64,000 bases of DNA from Taudactylus pleione (lineage: Eukaryota > Chordata > Amphibia > Anura > Myobatrachidae): the NCBI GenBank assembly GCA_031769625.1, contig JAUIMM010000178.1, positions 26,345,501 through 26,409,500 of the forward strand, written 5' to 3'. Under the pieces are notes generated by a model. That model had not been told where the DNA came from and searched no databases. It was given only the letters and a program-made list of their open reading frames with translations. Positions 1 through 11,147 of this stretch are shown here, piece by piece. The position numbers and the translations under genes are program-made. Every line of letters starts with the position of its first letter. Position 1 is the first letter of the stretch.

Positions 1-639
1 GCTCACAAAAGCTTGGTTGGCAGAGGCATATAAGGGGAGGGTGGGTAGGGGGACAGAAGGGGGAGGCAGAAGCACACAATGGGTGGGCGGATGCACACAT
101 GGGGGTTGGGGCAGAGGCACACATGTAAAAGGGGTAGATGGAGAGTGACAAGTAAATATATAAAACAAATTGTAATCATTAACAGACATACCTGGTGGTG
201 AGAATGGGGGGTGGGGAAGTCAAAGAAATGCAGACACTGATTTTATATACTACCAGCAGCAGGGAGTGTGTTTGGGGCAGCTCTAAATACTCCCCAGGGC
301 CTGGCAGCAGTGGCATCAGATTGGCTCCCTGTCACTGCAGCAAGCTCTCAGTCGACTCTGTAGTACTTTATAAATTGGTGTGGTGAGCGGTTTTGGGACC
401 TTCCCTGCTCACCACACTAAGCTCCGCACAGCCACTGCACTGAAATGACAGGCAGCCAAACTGATTCACAGGCTGCCTGTCACACAATGCTGCCGGGCTG
501 GCGGGTATGGACAGGTATATTATTTATGTAAAGCAGCCAGTCACTACAAGCACTTAGGACTATTCCACAAGCCCAACTACAGGTATTGGTGGTGACCATC
601 ATGCTGATTTTACCCCCATGGGTGACAGCACTCACACTC
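1..639. other. No gene recognised; G-rich non-coding stretch
   Basis: The first 130 bases are G-rich with short repeated phrases (GGCAGAGGCACACA-like). The rest is unremarkable. The only open frames are short and look like chance frames, with no recognisable protein motif. Confidence 0.5.
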
Positions 640-775
640 GCCACAGACAGGGATGAGGGCCCCCGCATACAGTACACACACACAGGGGTGAGGGCCCCAC
701 ATACAGCCAGTATACACACAGGGGTGAGGGCCCCTACATACAGTACACACACAGGGGTGAGGGCACTCTCACCCC
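640..775. repeat. Minisatellite, about 33-bp unit
   Basis: A unit containing GGGTGAGGGCCCC followed by ACATACAGTACACACACA recurs about four times with small variations. Open frames across it are repeat artefacts such as VRAPTYSTHTG runs. Confidence 0.75.
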
Positions 776-1504
776 CTCCCACCTGTACTGGGCTGTATAT
801 GTGCTCTGGGCCAGTCTGTCATCTCCCCCTATTGACTCCTCCGGATGAGGGGGCCGCGAACCAGTGGTCCAGCATGGTATACGCAGCGCACACAGCGCGA
901 CCCCCGCATGGAGGCCTGCAGAGCCGGGTTATCGTGCAGCTGCAGCCCCTTCAGGACCAGTGTACCAAGCTCACCGTGGGGGCTGCCATCCAGGCTGTGT
1001 ATGTATCAGAGTCTGTGCTGTGGTGTACCAAGTACCCGGGATCCGTTCTGTGTATGTACCAGGCGGTGCACCTGGCAGCCGTTTGGTAGCGCCCCCTCCC
1101 CTGGTACAGACATCAACGGACCTCCCACTCAGGCTGCTTACACACTCTGATGGCCCTGGGTGTGGGTCCCAACAGCAGCCGCACAGCGCTCACTACTGTA
1201 CACTTACGTGATGCCGTCTTCACTTCAGGTGCAGGGCAGTCTTCACTCTGGGTCACTGAGATGCACTGTAGTGCCGCTGGCTAGCCTGACTCCACCCTCT
1301 GTTTTTTATAGCTTGTAGCCGGGCCAGGCTCTTCAATTTCTTAATGAGGAGGCAGGGGATTGGTTGCAGCGGAGTGCGTCCCTGGGGACCCGCCCATTCT
1401 AGAAAAGTGAGTCCCCGGTCCTCAATACCAGGTAAAATACGCGCTATAGCGCGTATTTGCGATCACTGCAAAGGCAAGGAATAATACTTTTTAGTAGTTT
1501 TGGA
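776..1504. other. GC-rich non-coding stretch with a palindrome at its right end
   Basis: No protein family is visible. Near the right end, AATACGCGCTATAGCGCGTATT (1437-1458) is a perfect palindrome. A related sequence, AAAATACGCGCTATAGCGAG, occurs near 15222-15241, suggesting both mark ends of one interspersed repeat family. Confidence 0.35.
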
Positions 1505-2165
1505 TCATCTAGGAGAGCAAGATCTTTCCATTTTGCACCCATGATGAAATGGAGAGTGGACTAAGGCGGGCAGTATGTTACCAGTGATTTAAAAGGGGGC
1601 TCCACTATTAAGGATGTACCACATGGTGAGTTGAAAATATATTTCCTCAATGCCTCTTTATCATTGGAGGAAAGGCTATGGACGTAAGGAAGCCATGTGT
1701 CAATTTTTTTTCGACCATCTTTTCCGTATTTAAAGATGCTTCCACCCAATCTATCATAAAAAGATGCAAAATTTTGTGATGTACTAATGTTAACGAAGGG
1801 GGAGTTGGAGCTATCCATTATGATAATATAGTTTTTTTAGTTGCTGCCGCCAAGTTATCAAGGAGAAATCATTGACCTTTAGTGAGTGTAGATACACTGA
1901 CGACATGGTTTTGTAATTTAGATGTGAATGTTCAATGTATGGGAAATATAATTTTGAAGGTCTCTCCATAACATCTGCACCTGAGGACAGTCCCATAAAC
2001 AATGTATAATGTTCGCCTCTAGGGTATTACATTTGTAGCTATTGTAATTGGGGGGGGGGAATCTCCAATAAGGAACTTTAACTACAGTAGGTGTGTAATA
2101 TGTCCTGTGCAAATTTTAATATGCATTTCAGTACTGGAAGACATAGAAACCAAATTTTTATTAAG
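1505..2165 (-). pseudogene. L1-like LINE, ORF2 3' remnant
   Basis: On the minus strand, frames at 2112-1918, 2002-1811 and 1818-1561 read like the end of an L1-clade ORF2 protein. The clearest part is a Cys/His block with KCNTLEANIIHCLWDCP followed by QVQMLWRDL. This resembles the C-terminal zinc-knuckle region of L1 reverse transcriptases, a conserved Cys-x-x-W-x-C-P segment. A later frame contains ITWRQQLKKLYY and WLPYVHSL. The frames are offset from one another, so at least two frameshifts have occurred. No RT core is present, consistent with a typical 5'-truncated LINE. It is a dead insertion; a similar remnant lies at 55.9-56.9 kb. Confidence 0.55.
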
Positions 2166-2274
2166 TTTAAGGTAAGAAGTGACAATTATCATTCATTGAG
2201 AGATCCGAAAACTCAGTCTGTCACTTCAGCAATCCTGTGGTATCAGCCTTTAATCCAATAAAGGACAAGGGTAA

Positions 2275-2440
2275 AGGTGGGTACACACTAGATGATATGT
2301 CGCTCTGATCCGCGGTATCAGATGACATATCGGGTATCTCGTCTAGTGTATACCCATGATATGCGTGCTCCTGCGTGTCCTTAGCGACATCTCCTGTTGG
2401 CCCTACTGCAGGGCCAACGGGATGTTGCTAAATGTGTAAT
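2275..2440. mobile_element. MITE fragment of the GGGTACACACTAG family
   Basis: The left end GGTGGGTACACACTAGATGA is followed by palindromic segments, including GTTGGCCCTACTGCAGGGCCAAC. A clearly related copy starts near 11911 (GCTGGGTACACATTAGCCGA) and shares GCGACATCTC and CGGCCCTACTG. No coding sequence. The superfamily is not determined, because neither copy shows both termini with a target duplication. Confidence 0.45.
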
Positions 2441-2994
2441 GCAGTATTACATGTCTCCCCCGTCGGATCTGGCATCGACAAGTGTGTATGCACTTGCCAC
2501 GTGCTGGGTCCCATCACTGGTGATAACGCACTGGGTACACGTTGGCTGTTTTGTAGCCAGCTTAAGAATATATATAAGTGGTGAGTGAGCTCTGAGAACG
2601 TCGACGTAGTGCACCATCCTGTCCACAGCTATAGTCTTCAGTCTGCAAGGTTTGAGGGTGTAAGAATTGGTAAATTTATTTGAGACCACCCGCATACCAC
2701 TGTTTAAATTGAGGAGAGGTTCTACCAGATGAGAATGAGGGATTCCCCCACAGAGGTAAAAAGAGAGGAGTGTTTAGACAGCCATAGGCTTGAGTGAATC
2801 ACACGGCCGGTGACACGTGAAATATTGTAATTGTCTTTTATCATTGGGGTGAATGAAGGGGGATGATTGTGCAATCAGGAGACAAAAATTTGGTGTTTAC
2901 TGAAAGTCTGCTCCACAGAACTGAACGTACAAATGTCCTAACATCACAATAGTTTGCAGCCAAAGTGTACTGCTGAAGACATGGCAAATTTACC

Positions 2995-3215
2995 CCTGTC
3001 AGAATCCCGTCACTGGCATCCTGAAGGTAAGTAGCGGGGTTAGGGGGAGGGTTGGATTTAGGGTGCGGGGAGGGGGAGGTTATGTTTAGGCACTACAGGG
3101 GGAGATTGGGTTCAGGCACCGGGGAGGGAGGTTTAGAGTAGGAAGAGGTGGAGGGTTAAGATACCTACCCACAGGTGTCAGTATCCTAACCCTGTCGGCG
3201 ATCATTCATACCAAT
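2995..3215. repeat. Interspersed repeat with a GGTTAGG-rich core
   Basis: The segment starts with CTGTCAGAATCCCGTCACTGGCATCC and ends with CAGTATCCTAACCCTGTCGGCG. The interior is rich in GGTTAGG, GGTTTAG and GGGGAGGG phrases. The same architecture, on the complementary strand, recurs near 36330-36840 and 51795-52160. The three copies therefore form one dispersed family, not genuine telomeric DNA. Confidence 0.5.
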
Positions 3216-3237
3216 TCTACTGAAAGAAATGGGTGTT

Positions 3238-3405
3238 TTTAAGTGTCACTTATCAAATTAATCAGCACAGTCTGCTGGTGCGTACTAGTTCCATCACATT
3301 GCAACTTAGATGCATTTTCGGCAACAAAAGATGCCCGGCACTAGCAAAGTCTCACCGGATCTGGCGCGCCTAGACAGGCTTTTAGCATGACTGCAGCAAG
3401 GACAT
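3238..3405. repeat. Interspersed repeat, CAGTCTGCTGGTGCGT family, partial copy
   Basis: It contains CACTTATCAAATTAATCAGC, CAGTCTGCTGGTGCGT and TTAGATGCATTTTCGGCAAC. The same series occurs at 10657-10760 (with its inverted arm at 10445-10560) and 47110-47225. No coding potential. This copy lacks the inverted arm. Confidence 0.55.
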
Positions 3406-3873
3406 AGCTGTCTGTAAATTTTTATACAGTTGTGTAGATCAGAAGTATACTGTAGATCTTGTGAGTCTGAACCCCTAGATGGTCCCCAGAATATATATAT
3501 TTTTTTGCTCCCTTAAGTGTAAAATATTCATTTTATTTTACTCATTTGTGTTTTGAGAACAATGGCACACTGAATTGTGGGGCCCTAGCAAACTAAGATT
3601 GAACACTGATGTTCTATATTACAGCTGACATCTTGCCTAGATTATTTTGTGAAAGAGCTTGGGCATAGTTTTCAAAAGACCATTTGGAAATATCAGCTGA
3701 GTGCTGGGCATTTTAATTTTAAATGTTTAACCGTTATTTCAACATAAAACATGAAAATTTTTTCCTTCCAAAGTGGATTCTCCCTGCCAGAAAGTATATT
3801 TGGTCAATGTATTTAATGCACGAGTCAGTTGCCTACATATGAAGCTTATATAAACCAATACTATGCTTGTGCC
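3406..3873. other. No feature recognised; AT-rich unique sequence
   Basis: No open frame with a motif, no obvious repeat and no terminal inverted repeats. Probably old intergenic sequence. Confidence 0.4.
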
Positions 3874-4640
3874 CAGTGGCTTAACTAGGGGGGATGAGCA
3901 GGGCACATGCCCTGGGTGCCGTCGGACTGGGGGGCACCACCGGCCGCGGTCCAGGACAGTGGTTTCAAATCAGTAGTGCGGTCAGCACTGCACAGTAACA
4001 AACACACCGGCGCCAGGTAGTGCACTCGTACTACCCGGCGGCGGTGTGTTTGTTTTAGCAGCCAATGAGAGTCAGCAGACTCTCATTGGCTGCTGTACCC
4101 ACTGCCAGAGCTGGGCTGGAGCTCACTCATGAGCTCCAACTTCCGGCTCCTGCAGTGGGTGATGGGAGAGACATTATGACGTCTCTCCCATAGTGCCGAA
4201 CGGGAGGACAGAGGAGCGGACGGCGGCTGGCGCAGGAGCGGAGATTCAGTTAAGTGTTTTTTTTTGTGTCTTTGTATTATATATGTAAGGGGCACTGCAT
4301 AAGGGGGACCACTACTGTGGGCACTGCAGAAGGAGGACCACTACAGTGGGCACTGTATAAGGAGCCACTTCAGGGGGCATTGCATAGGCGGGGACCACTG
4401 CTGGGGGCACTGTATAAGGGGCACTACTGTGGGCACTGCATAGGGGGGACCGCTACTGGTGGCACTGTAGTAAGGTGCACTATTGGGGGCACTGTATAAG
4501 GGGCACTACGGGAGGCACTGTATAAGGGGCACTACTTCAGGGGGCACTGCTACTGGGGATGTTGCATTAGGGGCACTACTACCTTGGGCATTGCAATGGG
4601 GGCACTAGTACTGGGGGCATTAAGGTGCATATGGAAAGGA
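3874..4640. mobile_element. hAT-type non-autonomous element, left end, with internal minisatellite
   Basis: The segment opens with CAGTGGCTTAACTAGGGGGG, which closely resembles the CAGNGGCGTAACTAG termini of the hAT MITE at 12516-12809. From about 4285 to 4640 a 25-35 bp unit (GGGCACTGTATAAGGGGCACTAC and variants) repeats about a dozen times. The right terminus was not found, so the true extent is uncertain. Short frames inside are repeat artefacts. Confidence 0.5.
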
Positions 4641-4934
4641 ATGTTCCCAGAGTGACGAGAAATGGTGGTCTCATGTTGATACGCCCATAATTTTTAGTGG
4701 CCATGCGCCTTGTGAAATGTGGCCACGCGCCTTCAGCGTGCGCACATTCTGCAACCCGAATACCAGTGCTGGGTGCCTGGAACCTACACTCTCAAAGAGG
4801 GATATAGAACCCAGTCCCCAGCACTCAGTCGACCACCGCTCAGCAGGAACCCAAAAAGAGAGGGCCTTCAGGGCAACAACACCATCAATGATCACCAGGG
4901 GCATATGTTCATACCAAGAGCCCAGAGGCGAGAT

Positions 4935-5350
4935 TGTTGTTGCCCCCCCCAGCTCGCATTCACTACCAACATCCCAGTCCCAGCAGCACTCAGACACACA
5001 CACCCCCTAAACCACATTCGCTGCCAACGCCCCAGCTGTACCCAGATACACTCTTACCCCTCCACATTCACTTCCAACACCCAAGCAGCACCAGACACAT
5101 GCTTTCCTCCCCCTGCATTCACTGCCAGCACCCAGACACATACCCTCCCCCTCTGCATTTACTACTAACACCTTAGCAGCACCCAGACACACACCCTTCC
5201 CTCTGCATTCACCTGCAACACTACACCTGCAACACCTGTTCACCTGCAACACTACAACAGCACCCACACACTGTCCCCTACATTCACTGCCAAAACACAG
5301 AAGCAGCACCCAGACACACACTCCTACCCCAATTAGCTACCAACACCCTA
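4935..5350. repeat. Minisatellite, about 44-bp unit, C-rich
   Basis: CATTCACTGCCAACACC, CAGCAGCACCCAGACACAC and a C-rich spacer repeat about eight times with substitutions and indels. Frames in all phases stay open because the unit is poor in stops, so none should be read as a gene. Confidence 0.7.
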
Positions 5351-5359
5351 GCACACAAA

Positions 5360-6250
5360 CACTACCCATTGCTGATGAAAGTGTTCTGTTCTTTCTATTT
5401 TCTGCTCCTTCAGAGGCGGCATGTCCCTCATGTGTATTAAGGGGAAGACCAAGGAGGGAGTGGCCATGCACTCCAGCCTCTGCTCTGCCCCTTTTATGGA
5501 CAATGGTGCAGTTTCTTTGCTGGTGATCTATTCCCAGAGACTTCAGCGTGTGCTCTGGATCGCATAAAGCAGAGTCTGGAGCGAATTAGGAGGTCAGTAT
5601 GCCCCCTTCAGGGCTGGTGCCTGGAGACAACCTCCTACAATTGTTTCTTGTATTTCCACCCCTGATTGTCACACTGATGGTGCGATGAGCAGAGAGTCCA
5701 AGAGACAGGTTTGGAGCTGCAATGCTGAGAAGAATAGTGGAATTCGCTGAGCAGCAATACAGTCTGAAGTGTGATACAGGAACAGTCCACTTCAACCAGC
5801 AATGAGCAGGTGAGTTGCAAGAAGACTTGCTTGAAGTCAGAATAACAGCAAACTGAAGACCTGGCACTTTAAAGCACTATTACAGTCTATGGTTTAATCA
5901 GGATACTTAAGACTACTGCACAGGCTGGAACCAGAATGTAGGAAGCAGGCTGAACATGACTGGATCCGGAATGGAGGACACGTGCTGGAGGTATTCAGGC
6001 TGAACCAGTATGAAGGATACAGGCTGTAGACATGCGAGCTAAACCAGACTGGATGCGGAACTTGAACCGGATTGGGTACGCTTCAAAATTGGCTGAACAG
6101 CAGCTTGAACCGATCCTGAACCAGAGTAGAACAGTAGTTTGAAACGGACTTGAACCAGAGGAGATCAGTAGTTTTAACTGGACCATTTTTTGGTCAAAAT
6201 TGCTGATGTATGGACCCCATTACAGTACAAAACAATGCAGAACACGGGAC
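5360..6250. repeat. Non-coding repeat, possible LTR-element leader relic
   Basis: From about 5935 to 6185 a loose unit (GGCTGAACCAG, GGATACAGG, CTTGAACCGG) recurs with heavy variation. It resembles the repetitive 5' leaders of the gypsy-type fragments at 51.0 and 62.1 kb in style but not in sequence. No gag, pol or LTR pair is visible. The classification is tentative. Confidence 0.3.
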
Positions 6251-6775
6251 GCAAGCTATATAAACATTTCTGCATATACTGTCATAATACTCTCAAAATT
6301 AGTGCTGGCTGTTAAACCTAAAGGTTTGGTGCCATTGTGGGCAGTGGGAAGATGATGGTATAAGCTAGGGAGGGAAAAAGCACATGAGGGAAGAGGGCCC
6401 TGCTCGTGAGTGGTCACTCAGAGCTAGCTGGTATGGAGTTACTGTGCCCCATTCTGCACTTTGTACACACAAAAATGTATCACATGCTAAGGAGTCACAA
6501 TGTCTGACTATTCACACAATTTACGTAGTAAATACCTGAACAGTATTTTAGGAGAAAAACTGAAATATTTTATAATATGAAAGGATTGCTCCTACAGTGG
6601 TAGGAGGTAGGACTATGCTGTGACAATAACTTGCACTGAGATTTGCTTTCAGATTTTTTTGCCTTCCTACCAAGTGAGACCTAAATCTATGTAGCAGATG
6701 TGTCTCCCAAGTGCTGGAGAGGCCATTTACAGTAGGCGAATTTATGGAAATCCAAGGAGTTTTGCGGATGCGTAT
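6251..6775. other. No feature recognised
   Basis: Unique AT-rich sequence with no terminal repeats, open frames with motifs or splice-flanked segments that I could see. Confidence 0.4.
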
Positions 6776-6778
6776 TCA

Positions 6779-7273
6779 GGGCCTGATTCAGAGCCGGACG
6801 CTCTGACCAGAGCGCTCGCTCTGAATCAGGGCCCTCCTACCTGAAAATGGAGCGGCCTCTTGGACGCTCGCATAGCTGTGGGTGACCACCCACAGCTTAT
6901 GCGAGCGTCCATGATGATGGTCAAGACCATCGCGACCATCAGGCTTGCGACGAGACCCTGCGGTAGGGTCTCGCTGCCGCAAGCCCAGGAGTGATTTTGG
7001 CTCTATCAGAGCCAAAATCACTCCCACTGACATCACTAGTGATGTCAGTGGGGCCGGACCCAGACGGTAGGCGTTCCCATGGGAACGCCTCCGTCTGGCA
7101 ACCACGTCCCCAGCACGCCCCCTTTAGTGCGAGACCCATAACGACGGCTTGGCCGTCGTTATTCGGGTCTCGCGCATGCGCACGACGGAGCTCCCTCCGT
7201 CCGCATGCGCATTTGGGTACCATCGACCCGCTTGCGAGCGTCCTGCGCTCGCGAGCGGGTCTGAATGAGACCC
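6779..7273. mobile_element. Harbinger-like palindromic MITE, copy 1
   Basis: Termini are GGGCCTGATTCAGAGCC on the left and GGGTCTGAATGAGACCC on the right. Both sides are flanked by TCA (6776-6778 and 7274-7276), a 3-bp target duplication as in PIF/Harbinger-type elements. The inside is a string of local palindromes: GGTGACCACC, a GATGGTCAAGACCATC block, GAGACCCTGCGGTAGGGTCTC and a GGCTCTATCAGAGCC hairpin. No transposase is encoded. Related copies lie at 21099, 33597, 39152 and 47348. The open frames here arise from the GC-rich palindromes. Confidence 0.75.
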
Positions 7274-7279
7274 TCAGTG

Positions 7280-7740
7280 TGCTTGGTAGATGAGGTTCGC
7301 TTTTATTTCTCTCAAGGATCGATAAACTACTGATAATGTTAAATTATCAAACAAGTAGGCTGCAGTTTGCAGTGTTGTCTGCAATGGTTTTCTTTGTAAT
7401 TGTAAGGAAACAAACTCTACACATTTACCCTTGCAGTGATTTCATAATATTCAATATTCAACTTTCTTCTTGCGGCTTACTGCCAACAGGGCTTTGACTG
7501 AATATCAAGAACAAGATTTTGTTTCTTTTTTTTAGATTGCTGGTGTCTGCTTTTTGGTTAACCTTGACAGCTGCCCTACAAATCTTCCAACTCTTTTATC
7601 CTTGAGATTTACACATTTTCAGAATGTTAAGTATGATGAAAGATTTGAAATTATACAGGCTGAGATAACACTAATATGTTTTTTTATATTATTCTTATTA
7701 CCGTTCTCCTAACAAACCTTTCTCTTTTTAGCATATATTA
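7280..7740. other. No feature recognised
   Basis: AT-rich unique sequence without recognisable repeats or coding motifs. Confidence 0.4.
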
Positions 7741-8505
7741 TAAGATGACTTGTGCAAAAGCAGGAGTTGTAGAGGGGGATTTCCATATGCGTGATTAGTC
7801 CTTGTGGTCCAGTCCCACTTAAAAACTACTGTAGCACAAATTGCTGAAAACGTTAATGCTGGCTGTGATAGAAAGTGTCAGAACACACATTGCATCACAG
7901 ATTGCTGTGTTTGGTGCCGCATAGCCGCAGACTGGTCAGAGTGCCCATGTTGACCCCTGTCCACTACAGAAAGGGCCTACAATGGACACTTGGGCATCAG
8001 AACTGGACCATGGAGGAATGGAAGAAGATGGCCTAGTCTGATCACATTTTCTTATACATCTTGTGGATGGCTGGTTGTGTGTGTGTTGTTTATCTAGGTA
8101 AGAGATGGCACCAGGATGTACTATGGGAAGAAGGCAAGACAATAGATGCAGTGTGGTGCACTAGGCCATGTTCTGCTGGGAAATTTTGGATCCTGGCATT
8201 CATGTGGATGTTACTTTGACATGTACAGTGCCACCTACCTATACATTGATGCCGACCAAGCACGCCACTTCGTTACAACAGTATTCTGTGATGGCTTTGT
8301 CCTCTTTCAGCAGAACTATGTGACCTGCCATACTGCAAACATTTTTCAGGAATGGTTTGAGGAACATGACAAAGAGTATGAGGTGTCCCCCAAATCCCCC
8401 AGATTTCAGTCTGATCGAGGTTCTGCGGGATGTGCTTGAAAAACACGTTTGAACCATGGAGCTTACTTACAGGACTTTAAGGATCTGTTGTTAACGTCTT
8501 GGTGA
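7741..8505 (+). pseudogene. Tc1-like transposase remnant
   Basis: Conceptual translation across frames gives a recognisable Tc1/mariner DDE transposase C-terminal half. APGCTMGRR lies near 8112. It is followed by a GxHVDVTLT-type segment, then FCDGFVLFQQNYVTCHTANI (8286-8345), where the DNAPCHTA catalytic block has become NYVTCHTA. After that come QEWFEEHDKEYEV and a PPxxPDxxxIE-like region ending near 8430. The second catalytic Asp is replaced by Asn. Several stops and frameshifts separate the parts (stop at 8437-8439), and no terminal inverted repeats were located. This is an inactive fragment of a different Tc1 family from those at 13.5, 21.9 and 62.5 kb. Confidence 0.65.
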
Positions 8506-8529
8506 CAGATACCACCGGACACCTTCAGA

Positions 8530-8835
8530 CAGGGGCATCTTTAGAGAGGAGAGGGCTCGTGTGCATTCCCCGTCCTGGCCCCCTCCTCTCTTACCGGCGG
8601 CCGGCAGTCGACTAACGTGGCTGGCCAGCCACCGGAGCATTAGTAGACTCTGGGCACTAGAGTGTCCCCGGAGTCTACTGCGCATGCACAAAACACTGTA
8701 CAGCGCTGACACCTGGCGCGGGACCTCGGAGAGGTAAGTATTAAGTAATATGGGTGCAGGGTGTGCAGTGCGGACCCCCCCTGGATCTGGGGGCCCGTGT
8801 GCACCGCACACCATGCACCAATCATAGATACTCCC
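8530..8835. mobile_element. hAT-like MITE, left end only
   Basis: It begins CAGGGGCATCTTTAGAGAGG inside the Tc1 relic's downstream sequence. GC content is clearly higher than in the surroundings, with internal complementary runs such as GTGTGCACCGCACAC. The right end is only guessed from the change in composition. Confidence 0.35.
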
Positions 8836-9009
8836 TGCCTTCAGAGGTATTGTGCGCTTCAAAAGCTCAGTCCTGACACCTGTGTCTTCTACCTGTCAGC
8901 TGTTTATTGGTTGTTTTGGTCAAGGGTTTTAATTGAGCACTGAGATCCACACATAAAGCAAACTTGATAGCAGAAGCTTCTGCCACTGCTAAAATTGTAT
9001 TATAAACTA

Positions 9010-9431
9010 CAGGTTGAGTCTCCCATATACAAAATGCTTGGTACCAGGGGTATTTTGGATAACGGAATATTCCGTATTTTGGAATAATTGCATACTATAT
9101 GAAATATCTAGGGAATAGGACCCAAATATACATGCAATGCATTGATGTGTTATATACACCTTATACAAACAGCCTGCAGGTAATTTTATACAATATTTTC
9201 AATAATCTTGTGGCTCAAGCAAAGTTTGTGCACAGAAATTAAATTCATTTATGTTTCATATACACCTTATACACACAGCCTGAAGGCCATTTCATACAAT
9301 ATTTTTAATAATTGTGTGCCTTAGACAAAGTTTGTGTAAATTGAACCATCAAAAATCTAAGGTTTCATTATCTCAGTTATGCCAAAATTATTCCGTATTT
9401 TGGAATATTTGGATATGGGAGACTCAACCTG
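9010..9431. mobile_element. pogo/Tigger-like MITE, copy 1 (422 bp)
   Basis: Termini CAGGTTGAGTCTCCCATAT on the left and ATATGGGAGACTCAACCTG on the right form a long inverted repeat. TA lies on each side (9008-9009 and 9432-9433), as expected for Tc1/mariner/pogo insertions. CAGGTTGAG termini followed by TCC..ATAT..CCAAAATGC are typical of pogo-type MITEs. Inside, a roughly 90-bp module (ACACCTTATACA to AAAGTTTGTG) is present twice in direct orientation. No transposase. A copy of identical length lies inverted at 21497-21918. Confidence 0.8.
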
Positions 9432-9439
9432 TACTACTC

Positions 9440-10222
9440 TTATAGTCAACATTGAGCCGTAGGGTGGGGAAGGTAGCAGTTCTGGACAACTGGAGCCCCC
9501 AACTCCCCTCTGCGTTTGACTATAGATGTTGTAACCTTTAATGTAATTCATCTTTTTATATAATTTTTTTTTTAACATTTTAATAAAATTAATTGGTAAA
9601 ATGCTGTTTATATTTTGGTACCGTGCTTTTCCCTTCTCTGCTAGATCCACTTGGGATCCTTGCTGTAGTTTAGCTAGTGCAAATCGCTTCAATCTGTCAG
9701 AGGGTGAGTACCAATTTGTTTCACCTTCACGTGGAAGCCAACTTTGGTTATTAACTTATTATTATTATGTTTGTATTATATAATTTGTTCTTTTTAATCT
9801 GTGAATCCTACAGCTTACCATATTGTAGCTCTGAGACAGGCATATTTATCTACACCTTTCCAGTCTCATTTTAAATGGTATCTTATATAGTTTGGTATGA
9901 CTTTAACAGCTCCTGCCACCTCTTGTTAACAACATCTGAAGCATAGAAACGGCTGTGATTTTGGATCCAGAACTATCTTATTGTTAATACACTTGTGCAG
10001 AGATGTGATTTACTGAACAATATGAGTGACATTCTGTTTAAGTGAATGAGACGTTTGTGGCGTGAAGAACTCGTGATCAAATTCTAGACCTCAACCTGCT
10101 TTTTATTGTTTATTAATTAATTAAAAGTGACTTGTGGACTTGGTGAGTGTCATCTCTTGTTTCACTGCAAGTTAATTTGTCTTTGATTTTAATTATTTTC
10201 ACAAAAATGAGTGTGTATGTAT

Positions 10223-10225
<3 letters not shown>
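9440..10225. other. No gene recognised
   Basis: AT-rich sequence with poly-T and poly-A runs; the short open frames carry no known motif. Confidence 0.35.

Positions 10226-10284
<59 letters not shown>
10226..10284. repeat. (TA)n microsatellite
   Basis: An uninterrupted (TA)n run is broken by a single GTGTA. Confidence 0.9.
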
Positions 10285-10383
10285 ACAAAACTTTGAGGAG
10301 GAGGCTGCTGTGTTAAATTGCCAATTATTTGTGCCATTTGTGTGCTACATACAGATGTGTCCTTACACATTTTAGCTGCAGTC

Positions 10384-10900
10384 CAGTTAAAAAGCTCTTC
10401 TCGACGCGCCAGGTCCTGTGAAACTCTGCTAGCACCGGTCATGTTATGTGTCTTTTTTTTTTGCCGAAAATGCGTCTGTGTCGCAATTTGATACAACTAG
10501 GACACACCAGCAAACTGTACTGATTAATTTGATATGCAACACTTTTATATCTGTGCGCGACTGAGTTTCTGAATCTGTATACAAAGTGCTACAATGTAGC
10601 GGCCCAGCTTTTTTCATTCCAAGTTCCATTGTGGTACATATACAGACTCAGGTGCACACAGATATACAAGTGTCACATATCAAATTAATCGTCACAGTTT
10701 GCTGGTGCGTCCTCGTCATGTCAAATTGTGACTTAGATGCATTTTTGGCAAAAAAAAGATTGCTAACGCTAGGAGAGTAGCATGGGACCTTATGGCTCAC
10801 TCACGTCAGACAAGTTGAGTTGCGTGGTGTATTGATGCTAGATGTATGAGGAGTCAGACACATCTGTATAAAGTCAGGCAGTAATTTCCCTTCATGCAAG
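10384..10900. mobile_element. Foldback (long inverted repeat) MITE
   Basis: The left arm (about 10445-10560) is the reverse complement of the right arm (about 10650-10760). For example, GCAATTTGATACAACTAGGA pairs with TCCTCGTCATGTCAAATTGTG, and AATTTGATATGCAACACTT pairs with AAGTGTCACATATCAAATT. The pair encloses a GC-richer loop. Related single-arm copies lie at 3238-3405 and 47110-47225. The frames are non-coding. Terminal sequences and target duplication are not clear. Confidence 0.55.
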
Positions 10901-11147
10901 AACCAATGCATCTTCATCTCTTGCATTGCTACATGGTTTGTCCAGGTGCGAATTTAGCCTTTAAATAAGGCCAAATATTTTTAACAATCCACCCGGTCCC
11001 ATATACATTACATGTTACCATCCTAAGGAACCAAAAACAGTGACTGATCTACATTGGTGTACTGAATTTTTCCGGGGTATAACATCTGCAGAAACTCCAT
11101 TTATGATATGCCTATGTTCTACCTGAATCTGGTATGCAGTTACACTC

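Noticed and set aside
4671..5321. Several overlapping frames of 80-150 codons on both strands
   Set aside because: They are caused by the C-rich 44-bp minisatellite.
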